Below are positions 28,079 through 37,289 of a stretch of 64,000 nt of DNA, in pieces. The notes beneath the pieces are model-generated. The model was not told the DNA's origin, made no database searches, and worked only from the letters and a program-made list of their open reading frames with translations. The stretch's first letter is position 1, and each line of letters starts with the position of its first letter. Location of the stretch: NCBI GenBank assembly GCA_001657325.1, contig LWRO01000008.1, positions 230,131 to 294,130 of the forward strand, read 5' to 3'. This stretch comes from Geitlerinema sp. BBD 1991-9. Its GTDB lineage: Bacteria > Cyanobacteriota > Cyanobacteriia > Cyanobacteriales > Geitlerinemataceae. The translations under genes and the position numbers were made by a program.

Positions 28079-28945
28079 ATGGGCAAGAAAAAACATAAAG
28101 ATAACGTCAAAGAATTGCCGCCTGAGACGCTAACTGAAGACTCAAACTCGAAGAACGGCAAAAAAGATACAAAGCTCTCGAGCAAGATTTACGAACGAGA
28201 ACTTACAAAACTTCACATCGAACTCGTTAAATTACAAGAATGGATCAAGCATAAAGGCTTGAAAGTTGCAATTATTTTTGAAGGGCGAGACGCAGCCGGC
28301 AAAGGTGGAACCATCAAGCGCATCACAGAATGTCTCAATCCACGGATTTGTCGTGTTGTTGCGTTAGGAACGCCAACAGAGCGGGAAAAAACCCAATGGT
28401 ACTTCCAGCGTTACGTCCCTCATTTACCCGCTGCTGGAGAAATGGTGTTATTCGATCGAAGCTGGTACAACCGAGCGGGGGTCGAGCGCGTGATGGACTT
28501 TTGTACGGAAGCCGAATATCACGAATTTCTGCGATCTTGTCCCGAATTTGAATGTATGTTAATTCGATCGGGGATTATCCTACTCAAATACTGGTTTTCT
28601 GTGAGTGACGAAGAACAAGAACACCGATTTCAAGCTCGCATCGACGATCCGACCAAGCGGTGGAAACTGAGTCCCATGGATCTCAAAGCCCGAGAAAAAT
28701 GGGTAGAGTATTCGATCGCCAAAGATGAAATGTTCTCCCACACCGACATCAAACGTTCACCGTGGTACGTCGTCAACGCCGACGACAAAAAACGCGCCCG
28801 TCTCAACTGCATTCACCACATTTTATCGATGGTTCCCTACGAAGACCTCACCCCCGAACCCATCGAGCTTCCACCCCGCCAACGGGACAAAGACTACCTA
28901 CGCCCCCCCATCAGCAAGCAAACCTTCGTTCCCGAAATTTATTGA
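28079..28945 (+). CDS. ppk2: Polyphosphate kinase 2
   Basis: A PPK2-family enzyme that moves phosphate between polyphosphate and nucleotides. Walker A is FEGRDAAGKGGTIKRI and the Walker B/lid region is LFDRSWYNRAGVERVMDF. Conserved QWYFQRYVPHLPAAGE and WKLSPMDLKAREKW are also present. It is 288 residues from the ATG at 28079 (MGKKKHKDN), the usual length for the single-domain class I form. An in-frame TTG at 27965 overlapping the preceding gene would add an unlikely basic tail. Direction (ADP or GDP as acceptor) is not visible from sequence. Confidence 0.92.
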   Translation: MGKKKHKDNVKELPPETLTEDSNSKNGKKDTKLSSKIYERELTKLHIELVKLQEWIKHKGLKVAIIFEGRDAAGKGGTIKRITECLNPRICRVVALGTPTEREKTQWYFQRYVPHLPAAGEMVLFDRSWYNRAGVERVMDFCTEAEYHEFLRSCPEFECMLIRSGIILLKYWFSVSDEEQEHRFQARIDDPTKRWKLSPMDLKAREKWVEYSIAKDEMFSHTDIKRSPWYVVNADDKKRARLNCIHHILSMVPYEDLTPEPIELPPRQRDKDYLRPPISKQTFVPEIY

Positions 28946-28959
28946 GATAATGAGCTAAC

Positions 28960-29045
28960 AACCTGGCAACTAGCAACTAGCAACTGGCAACTGGCGCCAG
29001 GCGCCTGTCCCCACTGCTCACTGCTCACTGTTCACTGTTCACTGT
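28960..29045. repeat. Two blocks of heptad tandem repeats (STRR)
   Basis: The first block is about five copies of CAACTAG/CAACTGG (28960-28995). The second is about five copies of CACTGCT/CACTGTT (29010-29045). A GGCGCC-rich palindrome separates them. The second block runs into the 3' end of the next minus-strand gene and provides its stop codon. Confidence 0.8.
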
Positions 29046-29322
29046 AAAAGATGCGCGTTGCAGCGAATACATCGAACAGGACACAGACAAAACTGAAGGC
29101 CAAGCTCATCAGCAACAGGCCTTGTAAGGGGGAACCTTTACCAAAAACTTCCAAGAACCACAGGAATTGTCGCACGCCCTCTTGACCGACGGCCGCGAAC
29201 TCTGGAATATAGCTAATGAAGAGCGAACTGACGATCCCGATACCGATGACGAGCCAGGGGAGTGTAAAGCTCAACAGGCTCGTGAGCAGAAGAGATCGAC
29301 AGCGGGAGAGAAAAACCGACAT
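29032..29322 (-). CDS. Small membrane protein, unknown function
   Basis: A 96-residue protein starting MSVFLSRCRSLLLTSLLSF, with two hydrophobic helices (LTSLLSFTLPWLVIGIGIVSSLFI and GLLLMSLAFSFVCVLFDVF). I recall similar small uncharacterised proteins in cyanobacteria. The last codons (YSEQ and stop) lie inside the heptad repeat block, so the C-terminus was probably altered by repeat expansion. The ATG at 29322 was chosen over an in-frame start five codons upstream (29337). Confidence 0.6.
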   Translation of the reverse strand: MSVFLSRCRSLLLTSLLSFTLPWLVIGIGIVSSLFISYIPEFAAVGQEGVRQFLWFLEVFGKGSPLQGLLLMSLAFSFVCVLFDVFAATRIFYSEQ

Positions 29323-29504
29323 GGGAGGCGAGCGCACAAAGCGATCGAGTGAGTTGGCTCCGAGGCCATTCTGCTTCTACCATAGGCTCGATACGATTCC
29401 GATTTCCCTAAAATGTAGAAATCTTAAATAAACCTAAAAAAACTTCGCCTCTCCCGTTACGTTACCTTGCAGTTCGTCTTCAATGTTGTCGTTTTGCGAC
29501 GGTT

Positions 29505-30293
29505 TTGAAAAAACCCCTCACTCAATCCAGCCTCATACGGTGGAGTTGGCGCTTGTTAGCCGCGATTCTCCTCGGCGGACAAGTTGTCGTGCATCTCCTC
29601 CAAGGAAAAGTTCACCGTCGGAACACCATCAGCCAAATGTCGGTGGTTGGCCCCCAATCCCTACTCATCAACACCATTACCGCCGCCTTTGTCGGGATGG
29701 TGTTTACCATTCAGGTGGCACGGGAATTTCTTAACTTTGGTGCGGGGTCAGCTGTGGGCGGCGTTCTGGCCCTCGCCCTCGCCCGGGAACTCTCACCCGT
29801 GCTAACCGCCGTCGTTGTCGCAGGGCGCATTGGGTCAGCCTTTGCTGCAGAAATCGGCACGATGCAAGTCACCGAACAAATCGATGCTCTGTACCTCTTG
29901 CGAACCGATCCCATCAACTATTTAGTTATCCCCCGCGTTCTCGCCTGCGGCTTGATGATGCCCGTCCTCACTTTGTTTTCCCTATTGATTGGGATGAGTG
30001 GCGGATTGCTCATCGCGACAACTCAGTACAACATTTCTCAATCGGTATTTTTAGAATCGGCACGGAGTTTTTTGGGGCTTTGGGATTTGATTCACGCCAT
30101 GACGAAAGGGTCAGTATTTGGAACGCTCATTGCTGTCATCGGTTGTAGCTGGGGATTAACGACCTCGGGCGGTGCGAAAGGGGTTGGAGAATCGACGACG
30201 GCTGCCGTCGTCACCTCCTTGATGGCGATTTTTATTGCGAACTTTTTCCTGTCCTGGGCAATGTTCCAAGGACTCGGCAACGCGGCATTATAA
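29505..30293 (+). CDS. mlaE: MlaE-family lipid ABC transporter permease
   Basis: A 262-residue permease of the MlaE/TGD1 family, which moves phospholipids between membranes together with an ATPase (MlaF) and an MCE protein (MlaD). Conserved stretches are FVGMVFTIQVAREFLNFG, LARELSPVLTAVVVAGRIGSAFAAEIGTM (Glu-Ile-Gly-Thr-Met core) and EQIDALYLLRTDPINYLVIPR. No ATG is available; the TTG at 29505 matches where relatives begin. No ATPase or MCE gene is adjacent, which is common in cyanobacteria. Confidence 0.9.
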   Translation: MKKPLTQSSLIRWSWRLLAAILLGGQVVVHLLQGKVHRRNTISQMSVVGPQSLLINTITAAFVGMVFTIQVAREFLNFGAGSAVGGVLALALARELSPVLTAVVVAGRIGSAFAAEIGTMQVTEQIDALYLLRTDPINYLVIPRVLACGLMMPVLTLFSLLIGMSGGLLIATTQYNISQSVFLESARSFLGLWDLIHAMTKGSVFGTLIAVIGCSWGLTTSGGAKGVGESTTAAVVTSLMAIFIANFFLSWAMFQGLGNAAL

Positions 30294-30398
30294 TAACGGT
30301 TCGATCGAATCTCGCGAGAACTGTTGGCAATCTCAACTGACCCTTGAGATCTTCGGGGTGAACGTTCTCAACCTCCCAAGGGCAAGACAATCCCGTCC

Positions 30399-31790
30399 CT
30401 ACTCACCGCCGACCACAACGTTACGGATACGCAGGCTCGGACCGCCACATCCGACCGGTAATCCATTTTGCCCGCCTTTCCCGCAACCCCCCGATTCGTC
30501 CCAGTAAAAATCGTCGCCGATGGCTTCAATGTCAGCCAGAGTGGTAAACACGTTGCCCGAAAGCGTTACGTCGCGAACTTTTTCCGCAAGTTGGCCCCGA
30601 CGAATCATCCAAGCTTCACCCGCACTAAAGGTAAACATTTCACCGTTCGTCATACCACCGAGCCAATTGCGGGCGTAAACACCTTCTTGGATATCGTCGA
30701 ACAATCGATCGACTGGCGTATTACCCGAAGCAATCCAGGTGTTGGTCATACGAACGATGGGGGAATGGTGGTAGTTCAAACAGCGAGCGTTTCCCGTCGG
30801 TTTTTCACCGAGTTTGCCGGCGGTTTCCCGCGAGTGCAACCGTCCCACGAGCACCCCGTCTTCAATCAGTTGCGTGACACTAGCAGGTGTCCCTTCATCG
30901 TCGTAAAGATAACTACCGCGATGGCCTTCCGGTGCGGCTCCGTCAAAAATTTGTAAGTCGGAAGAACCGAACCGCCGTCCTAGGGTCATGACTTCCAGTA
31001 AATCGGGGTTTTCGTAAGCCATATCCGCTTCCGAAAGATGGCCGAACGCTTCGTGAACGAACAGGCCCGTGAGTACCGGATCGATGACAACCGTGTAGGT
31101 TTTACCTTGAACGGAGGGGAGAGCGAGGGTATCGATGGCTCGTTGGGCTGCACTGCGAACGCGATCGTCGAGTTGGGTCATGTCGTCGTAAGCTTTACGC
31201 GATCCGGCCGTTTCACGTCCTGTTTGCACCGTGTCGCCATTGCGGGCGGTGGCGGCGAAGCGCATTTCCAGATCGACCCAGGACTGCTCGATTGAAGTGC
31301 CTTCGGAGGTGACAAAGATAACCCGCTGCGCACAATCGCTATAGCGCACGGAGGTTGTGGTAATGCGATCGTCCACGCTGCGGAGAATTTCGGTATATCG
31401 ATCGCAGAGGGCTTTTTTATCGGCTAGAGGAATGTTGCGGGGATCTGTGCCGGTCAAGGGTAAATGACAAAGATCCTGCACGATGGGGATGGGGGCGAGA
31501 AATGTGCGTTCGGTACCGACGAGTCGGGCGGCGGTGACAGCTTCTGCAATGCGTTCTTGAAGTTGTGAAATGCGGTTAAAACTGGCAAATCCCCAACCGC
31601 CTTTGTAGCAAGCGCGGACTTGGCCGCCCACAGACACTTCTTCGCTGAGGGTTTCAACGCGATCGGAACGCACGAAAATTTCGGTACCCTCAGATTCTTC
31701 TAAACGAACGGCCAGGTAATCAACGCGAGAGCGGTATCGATCGATCGCATCTGCTACGAGGTTTTGAAGATCGGCAGGTAACATGAGCAT
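30399..31790 (-). CDS. tldD: TldD metalloprotease subunit
   Basis: TldD forms, with TldE/PmbA, a cytoplasmic metalloprotease that trims unfolded or modified peptides. The zinc motif HEAFGH is in GLFVHEAFGHLSEADMA, followed by the family's GSYLYDDEGTPA, SRETAGKLGEKPTGNAR and WDESGGCGKGGQNGLPV. At 463 residues it is the usual size. The ATG at 31790 has an AGGA site; an in-frame GTG at 31811 is less likely. The TldE partner is not in this window. It converges on mlaE. Confidence 0.92.
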   Translation of the reverse strand: MLMLPADLQNLVADAIDRYRSRVDYLAVRLEESEGTEIFVRSDRVETLSEEVSVGGQVRACYKGGWGFASFNRISQLQERIAEAVTAARLVGTERTFLAPIPIVQDLCHLPLTGTDPRNIPLADKKALCDRYTEILRSVDDRITTTSVRYSDCAQRVIFVTSEGTSIEQSWVDLEMRFAATARNGDTVQTGRETAGSRKAYDDMTQLDDRVRSAAQRAIDTLALPSVQGKTYTVVIDPVLTGLFVHEAFGHLSEADMAYENPDLLEVMTLGRRFGSSDLQIFDGAAPEGHRGSYLYDDEGTPASVTQLIEDGVLVGRLHSRETAGKLGEKPTGNARCLNYHHSPIVRMTNTWIASGNTPVDRLFDDIQEGVYARNWLGGMTNGEMFTFSAGEAWMIRRGQLAEKVRDVTLSGNVFTTLADIEAIGDDFYWDESGGCGKGGQNGLPVGCGGPSLRIRNVVVGGE

Positions 31791-32346
31791 TGTTTTTCCT
31801 GAGTGCAGCACGGGAGCTTTTTCAACGTTCGATCGTGGAAACAGTGCCTCGCACGATCGAACCCGATATAACCCGCTTGACCGTTATCTCTCAATTGTGA
31901 CTAACTTTAACATTTTTTGACTCGAAGATTTTAAGCTGTCCGAGTCTGAAATATTTGTTGCGATCGAAATTTTAAGGTTCGATCGACTGCACGATCTGAG
32001 GATTTCGCCGGGTGTTTACAAATTTCCTAGCAAGTCTATAGATCGAAGTAATTCAATGCCTCTCAATTTTGAAGTGAGTATTTTTTATATTTACTTTTTA
32101 AGGCAAAAAATAACCAAAAATAAATAAATTGATTTTTCTTAACTGCAAGAATTGCCTACAAAAGCAAAAAACATAGCTCTAAATAAAGTATTCAATCTGT
32201 GAAATTTTAATTATTTTAAATTCAAAAAAAGAGCAATTTGTTAAAAAGAAGGAACGATGTAAGCTATATTTGAGTGTCTGCAACAACCCCAATCTAGAAA
32301 TTCAGTCCAAAAAACTTCAAAAAAACTCGAATGTTTTAATATTTTT
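31791..32346. other. AT-rich gene-free stretch upstream of tldD
   Basis: About 550 bases with many A and T tracts. It includes the tldD promoter region but shows no reading frame or RNA gene I can support. Confidence 0.45.
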
Positions 32347-32482
32347 GGGTCTGTTGGAATTAGGATGATAAGCAGAACCTATAAGACTCCAAAACCCTTG
32401 GCATCGGGGCGAACGGCCGTTCGCCCCGACAATGATATTGGTATCGTAAGCAACCCAATACCACCACAATTCCAAGAAAACC
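32347..32482 (+). repeat. Dispersed palindromic repeat, copy 2
   Basis: It matches the copy at 15111-15250 in opposite orientation. The 24-base perfect palindrome is at 32405-32428 (CGGGGCGAACGG and its complement). CCAAAACCCTTG lies before it and GCAACCCAATACCACC after it. Confidence 0.8.
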
Positions 32483-32597
32483 ATATTTTCAGGGGCGATC
32501 CATTGACGATCGAAAGAAATCGATCTGCCCAGATCGTCTCTCGGTAAATTCGTTAAAATCGAGTGGCGATGAAGAACGATCGAAACGACGAGATCGA

Positions 32598-32756
32598 CTA
32601 TGGTGTAAATTGTTCGGCTTGTGGCTGGGAACTTGGCCGGAGACGCTGTAAGGGGAAATCAAAGTTAAGTGTTGGTTTGTCAATGGCGACGGCCATCTGA
32701 TTCGGTTACCCGAAGAACTCGCTCGACAAGAGCGGACACCGAATGACAAGCTTTGA
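32598..32756 (+). pseudogene. Remnant of a Uma2-family endonuclease C-terminus
   Basis: One frame reads LWCKLFGLWLGTWPETL, then an in-frame TAA at 32652-32654, then GEIKVKCWFVNGDGHLIRLP and EELARQERTPNDKL before a TGA. The order (a LWLGTW motif, a WF/WL-x(2)-DG segment, then PEELAxQE) is what I remember of Uma2 (DUF820) C-termini. No start or N-terminal part is present. It is short, so the call is tentative. Confidence 0.45.
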
Positions 32757-32808
32757 AGGAACAGCTTAGGACAAAAAGCATCGAGATATAGCCTCGATCG
32801 AAATCGAT

Positions 32809-33504
32809 CTACTGAGAACGACGCATCGGACGACGCTGGCGTGTCGATCGATCTCCTGTCGCACGATTCAACGTTCCGAGTCGTCGGCTGACTTCGACAA
32901 ACGCACCTCGTTCCAACCAAGGATAATCACTCACCCATACATTGCGGTTGGGAACGTAAAGATCGGCTATTTTAGCAATTCGTCGTAAATCCCGATCTTC
33001 AGACAAAACGATCGTTTGTACCGTTCGATCGATCGCGAGAAGTTGATGCTGCCGTTGCAAGGGAACTTGCACCTTCGCCACAAATCCCGTCTCGTCGCCA
33101 ATTTTAAGGTTGAGACGGCGTTCGCAGTTTTCAACGACGACGAGTTCTCCCCTTTGATTCGCCGTTTCTTCCGTACCGATGACTTCTTCCGTGACGTAGA
33201 GATCGAGGATTTTTCCCTGCCAAAAGCCACTATAAGGATATCGACGGTAACGGGCGTTTCGCAGGCTGGCTTTGGCAACAGGTCCCCATAACCAATACAG
33301 TCCGGCCACGATCGCTAAAAATAAGGTTAAACCTGAAGATTGAAACAGTCCGCTCGACAGCCAGACAAGGAGAACCCCCCCCAGAGAAAACAAAACTTGC
33401 TTGACGAGGTTTTGCCAGTCTCCCCAGTAGTAAGCGTACTGCGGCCCGGTGGCAGCCAAGGGAAGGACTTCTTCAAATTTTCGGCGAGTGAGTGGAACGA
33501 GCAT
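32809..33504 (-). CDS. Conserved cyanobacterial membrane protein, unknown function
   Basis: A 231-residue protein beginning MLVPLTRRKFEEVLPLAATG, with two close hydrophobic helices (VLFSLGGVLLVWLSSGLF and LTLFLAIVAGLYWLWGPV). A C-terminal beta-rich domain of about 130 residues, with an Arg-rich tail, is probably cytoplasmic. I recall this N-terminus from uncharacterised cyanobacterial proteins, sometimes loosely named after phosphate permeases, without support. The ATG at 33504 is preferred over an in-frame start at 33534. Confidence 0.65.
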   Translation of the reverse strand: MLVPLTRRKFEEVLPLAATGPQYAYYWGDWQNLVKQVLFSLGGVLLVWLSSGLFQSSGLTLFLAIVAGLYWLWGPVAKASLRNARYRRYPYSGFWQGKILDLYVTEEVIGTEETANQRGELVVVENCERRLNLKIGDETGFVAKVQVPLQRQHQLLAIDRTVQTIVLSEDRDLRRIAKIADLYVPNRNVWVSDYPWLERGAFVEVSRRLGTLNRATGDRSTRQRRPMRRSQ

Positions 33505-33575
33505 GAATGGTTTCGATCGAACGATCGATCTCAATAAAACAACGTCAATGGCTCAGGCGATCTCGAAAGCTAGTA

Positions 33576-33600
33576 GAAGGACGGGGTGGCCCCGCCCTTC
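33576..33600. repeat. GC-rich inverted repeat downstream of HtrA gene
   Basis: GAAGGACGGGG and CCCCGCCCTTC pair over 11 positions with one mismatch around a TGG loop. It sits 33 bases after the HtrA stop and may act as a 3'-end hairpin or be a small repeat. Confidence 0.5.
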
Positions 33601-33633
33601 ACGAACGCGACAACGTCCTCGAGTGCTAAGAGG

Positions 33634-34821
33634 CTAACCGTCTTGCGACATTTGCAATTCTCCAGTACGAACCCGCAGTTGTAACGTTCGATCGCCGCGA
33701 ACCACTTCTAATCGCAAGACCTGACCGATTTTGCTATTTTCGACGAGACGTTGCAACTGGTCGGCACTGGTGACGCTTTGTCCGTCGATTCGGATAATGA
33801 CATCTGAGCGACGCAATCCAGCAGCTTCAGCCGGACTTTGGGCGAGAACGCGCATGACGAGAACCCCCTCTCGTTCGGGAACGAGGAACGCTGCATTGGG
33901 ATTGCGGTTGTTCTCGCGGGCGATCTCGGGCGTGAGGGTAATCATTTGAATGCCGATGAAGGGATGGGCGATATTTTCGCCTCGCGCCAATTGGTCTTTT
34001 ACCTCTTTAACCGTGTTGATAGGAATGGCAAACCCGATACCGTTCGCGTCAGCGCGAATCGCTGTGTTCACGCCGATGACTTCTCCCCGTTCGTTGAGTA
34101 AAGGACCGCCGGAATTACCGGGGTTGATGGCTGCATCGGTTTGGATGAAGTCGAGGCGTTTGTCGGGAATACCGACTTGGGCGCTCGATCGATTGAGAGT
34201 GCTGACAATGCCCAAAGTCACGGTGTTGTCGAGTCCGAGGGGATTACCCACGGCGATCGCCCAGTCGCCCACTTGCACGCGATCGCTATCGCCGAGGGGA
34301 GCGATCGGAAGACTTGTATTTCCTGCCTCGATTTTCACCACCGCTAAATCAGTGAGAGCGTCCACGCCCATAACCTGACCTTCAAATTCCCGTCCGTCTT
34401 TGAGCTTGACGGTGACGCGATCGGCTTGGTTCACCACGTGGGCGTTGGTTAAGACGGTACCGTTTCCATCGATGATGAAACCGGAACCTTGACCCCGTTG
34501 CAGCTGTTCGCGCGGTATGGAGGGAAAGAATTCGTTGCCGAAAAACTGGCGGAAGAAGGGATCGTCAAAGAAGGGATCGACTTGGCGAGTGACGACGCGC
34601 TCGGTATCGATACGCACGACAGCAGAACCCACGCGGTTCACTGCGGCGGTTACGAAACTACCCGTCGGTGTTGTCAGGTTTGGAGCTTGGGCAACGCTCG
34701 AAGTGGGTGCGGCTTGGCTCGGTAAGCTCGGGGTCAAGCCGAGCATGAGGGAAACCCCGAGACCGATGGCGAGAAGATAGGTCAATGCACTCTTGAGAAA
34801 CGTGATGGGAGTCCGTCGCAT
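33634..34821 (-). CDS. HtrA/DegP-type serine protease (HhoA/HhoB/HtrA)
   Basis: A 395-residue periplasmic quality-control protease. After a signal sequence ([17 protein letters not shown], cleavage near SQAA) comes the trypsin-like domain with His in VLTNAHVV, Asp in [11 protein letters not shown] and Ser in [10 protein letters not shown]. One PDZ domain follows ([22 protein letters not shown]). Cyanobacteria have three paralogs and this sequence alone does not say which. The ATG at 34821 ([10 protein letters not shown]) is chosen; an in-frame start at 34875 would add 18 residues before the signal peptide. Confidence 0.92.
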   Translation of the reverse strand: MRRTPITFLKSALTYLLAIGLGVSLMLGLTPSLPSQAAPTSSVAQAPNLTTPTGSFVTAAVNRVGSAVVRIDTERVVTRQVDPFFDDPFFRQFFGNEFFPSIPREQLQRGQGSGFIIDGNGTVLTNAHVVNQADRVTVKLKDGREFEGQVMGVDALTDLAVVKIEAGNTSLPIAPLGDSDRVQVGDWAIAVGNPLGLDNTVTLGIVSTLNRSSAQVGIPDKRLDFIQTDAAINPGNSGGPLLNERGEVIGVNTAIRADANGIGFAIPINTVKEVKDQLARGENIAHPFIGIQMITLTPEIARENNRNPNAAFLVPEREGVLVMRVLAQSPAEAAGLRRSDVIIRIDGQSVTSADQLQRLVENSKIGQVLRLEVVRGDRTLQLRVRTGELQMSQDG

Positions 34822-35045
34822 AGCGATTTCGTCAGTCTGAGTTGAAACGGTGAAGGTGTAGGGCTGTGGAGTCAAACAACTTAGATTGAAATCGGTGATT
34901 TAAACGACTCGTTAAATCTGCTATTTCAAATCTGCTATTTCAAATTGTGCCAGGTTGCTCCCCTTCTCGTGAGGTGTGGATGTCCGTTCGTCGGCTCGGC
35001 ACAATGGGAGTATCATAGCCAAGTTTTAGATCGAGGTGAGGTGTG

Positions 35046-35627
35046 ATGAAACGACGAGTGTTAGGAGCCGTTGTGTTGGCTGCGCTGTCGTGGGGATCGA
35101 TCGAGGTTTTACCGCCGCATCTGTCTGTCTTAGCCGTCGGAGACGTGGCAGATTGGCAAGCGTTGGAAAATCTCGATGCGGGGTTTGCCGTGACGATGCC
35201 CCCGGGAACGCTACGGGAAGGGGTTCAGCCTGTCGAAACGAGCTTTGGCACCCTCGATATGTATATTTTGGGCGTGGATCTCAACGATCGAGCCTTGGCG
35301 GTGATGGTTGCAGAATTCCCAGCGTTTTTTGGGGCCATTCCACGTTCGACATTGTTTGACGGCGCGATCGAGGGAGTGGTTGCCAATGTCAACGAGCGCT
35401 TTTCGCAAGACCGACAAATTTCACTAGCGGGCTATCCGGGATTGGAAATGTTTTATGAAGGCCGAGATGGATTGATCTACCGACATCGCCTCTATTTAGT
35501 CGATCGGCGATTGTATCAAGTTGTTGCAGTGATTCCATCAGATACTTCTGAGGTGGAAAAAGTTGCATTTTTTGAAGATGCCGAACCCTTTTTTGAATCT
35601 TTTGAGTTTCTCGATCGACTTCGGTAG
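35046..35627 (+). CDS. Small exported protein, unknown function
   Basis: A 193-residue protein with a signal peptide (MKRRVLGAVVLAALSWGSIE). The mature part looks like a mixed alpha/beta domain: WQALENLDAGFAVTMPPGT opens it, and a conserved-looking AGYPGLEMFYEGRDGLIYRH with LYLVDRRLYQVVAVIP follows. It is similar in style to cyanobacterial exported proteins that scan as PsbP-like or 'hypothetical', but I cannot name it. A GAGGTGAGG site precedes the ATG. Confidence 0.65.
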   Translation: MKRRVLGAVVLAALSWGSIEVLPPHLSVLAVGDVADWQALENLDAGFAVTMPPGTLREGVQPVETSFGTLDMYILGVDLNDRALAVMVAEFPAFFGAIPRSTLFDGAIEGVVANVNERFSQDRQISLAGYPGLEMFYEGRDGLIYRHRLYLVDRRLYQVVAVIPSDTSEVEKVAFFEDAEPFFESFEFLDRLR

Positions 35628-35716
35628 CAGTATAGGTCGTGCCAATCCTCAGATATCCTAGTCATATCTTGTCTTTTGTGTGATTTTAAGAAATGTTCGG
35701 ATGACGTTTTGCGGTT

Positions 35717-35744
35717 CCTGAATGACGGATTTTCGGGCTTTTTT
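35717..35744 (+). terminator. Weak terminator in the gap before the kinase
   Basis: CCTGAA pairs with TTTCGGG (one G-T) and is followed by six or more T, about 90 bases after the exported-protein gene. The rest of the 35628-35946 gap is AT-rich with no gene seen. Confidence 0.35.
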
Positions 35745-35946
35745 GAGGGTTCGATTCAAGCCTGCACTTCAATTAGCGAACCCATCCACAAAGATTAATT
35801 ATAGGTTAACCTTTGTTTAACCCAAACCTAAAAAGAGGGTTTTTAAAGATTTTTCAATCGATTCCTAACAATTTAACGAGATCGATTATCATAAAAACAA
35901 GGGCTAATTTTTTCTCAAATATCTCAGTATTTTTATCTTTTCAGCG

Positions 35947-37245
35947 ATGTCTGCTACGTTGCTACCTCCCCTTCCAAGTCACGAGTTGAGGGATTCTGGA
36001 TCGTCCAAATCGTCGTTAAATCTCGACTCGACGTTGGAAGAGCTTTCCTTACACGATTGTCCGATCGAGCTGTCTCGTCCCGGTCGAGAGGTTGTCGAAC
36101 TGTTCGATCGAAATCCACTGTTACCGGGCGTAATTTTACTCGATCGCGGTCAGTTTGTCGGGGTAGTATCACGTCGTTGCTTTTTGGAACACATGAGCCG
36201 ACCCTATGGTGTCGAGCTGTTTTCGCGACGCCCGATCTCGTTGCTCTAACGTTTCGCTCAAACGGAAGTTCTTTGCTGTCCGCATCAGACGTTAATCGTC
36301 ATGGCAGCCCGTCGATCGCTCCAACGGCCGCCCGAACTGCTATACGAACCGATCGTCGTCGAACTCGAACCCCAAGTTTATCGCTTACTCGACGTTCACC
36401 AACTCCTCGTCGCCCAGTCGCAAATTCACCAGTTGACGACGCAGATGCTGCACGAGCAAACGAAAGCCCAGATGATGCAAACGGAAAAAATGTCCAGTTT
36501 GGGGCGAATGGTGGCCGGTGTCGCCCACGAAATCCGCAATCCCGTCAACTGCATCAATGGAAACATGGGATTTATCAATAACTATTTTGAAGATTTGATG
36601 GAATCGATCGCTGCTTACGAGGACGAATTAGAAGGGTCTCAGGAAGACATTGAGGATCTGAAAAAAGAACTCGAGTTTGAGTTTCTAAAACAAGACTTGC
36701 CCAAAATCTTGGAAACGCTAAAAGCTAGTGCCGAGCGTCTCGTGCAAATTGTCGGCAGTTTACACAGTTTTTCCCATGTCGGTCATGGCAGTCAAAAACT
36801 GGCTGACTTACACGAGTGTATTGACAGTACGTTGTTGATTTTAAACAACCGTCTTAAAAACGGTATTAAGGTTGTCAAACGCTATGGCGATCTGCCCTTA
36901 GTCAAGTGCTATTCGGGGCAGTTGAGCCAAGTTTTTATGAATGTTATCGGTAACGCGATCGATGCTTTGGAATCTACCCCGGAACCTCGTATTGAAATCG
37001 CGACAGAAGTTTTAAGCGACGATTGGATCTCGATTTGTATTGCAGATAACGGCCCAGGAATTCCCGAAAAAATCCAGCAGCGTATTTTTGAAAACTTTTT
37101 TACGACAAAACCACCCGGACAGGGAACGGGGTTAGGATTAGCGATCGGCTATCAAATTGTCGTCGAAAATCACGGTGGACGGTTGAATTTATCCTCGCAA
37201 CCGGGACATGGAGCGCATTTCCAAATCTGTCTACCGCTACAGTAA
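35947..37245 (+). pseudogene. Sensor histidine kinase interrupted by in-frame TAA
   Basis: A cyanobacterial histidine kinase of 432 residues when read through. An N-terminal CBS-like domain (LFDRNPLLPGVILLDRGQFVG, then RPYGVELFSRRPISLL) is followed by TAA at 36247-36249. The same frame resumes with RFAQTEVLCC and MAARRSLQRPPELLYEPIVV. Relatives read LYRFAQTE at this spot, so a Tyr codon became TAA. The kinase core is intact: H-box GVAHEIRNPVNC, N-box [12 protein letters not shown] boxes [10 protein letters not shown] and [11 protein letters not shown]. From 36301 a short kinase might be made. moaB follows by 44 bases. A sequencing error is the main alternative. Confidence 0.85.
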
Positions 37246-37289
37246 AATTGAATTTGGCAATTGAATGGGTATCGTTCGACTCCGCAACT

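Noticed and set aside
28960..29045. Possible CRISPR array
   Set aside because: Units are only seven bases, directly tandem and without spacers; this is an STRR array.
32489..32920. Minus-strand 143-codon frame in the gap before the 32809 gene
   Set aside because: No recognisable domain, and the plus strand of the same stretch reads as a Uma2-like tail.
36057..36581. 174-codon frame overlapping the histidine kinase break
   Set aside because: It crosses the break in another frame, but its sequence shows no kinase or CBS features, while the kinase frame continues unchanged after the TAA.
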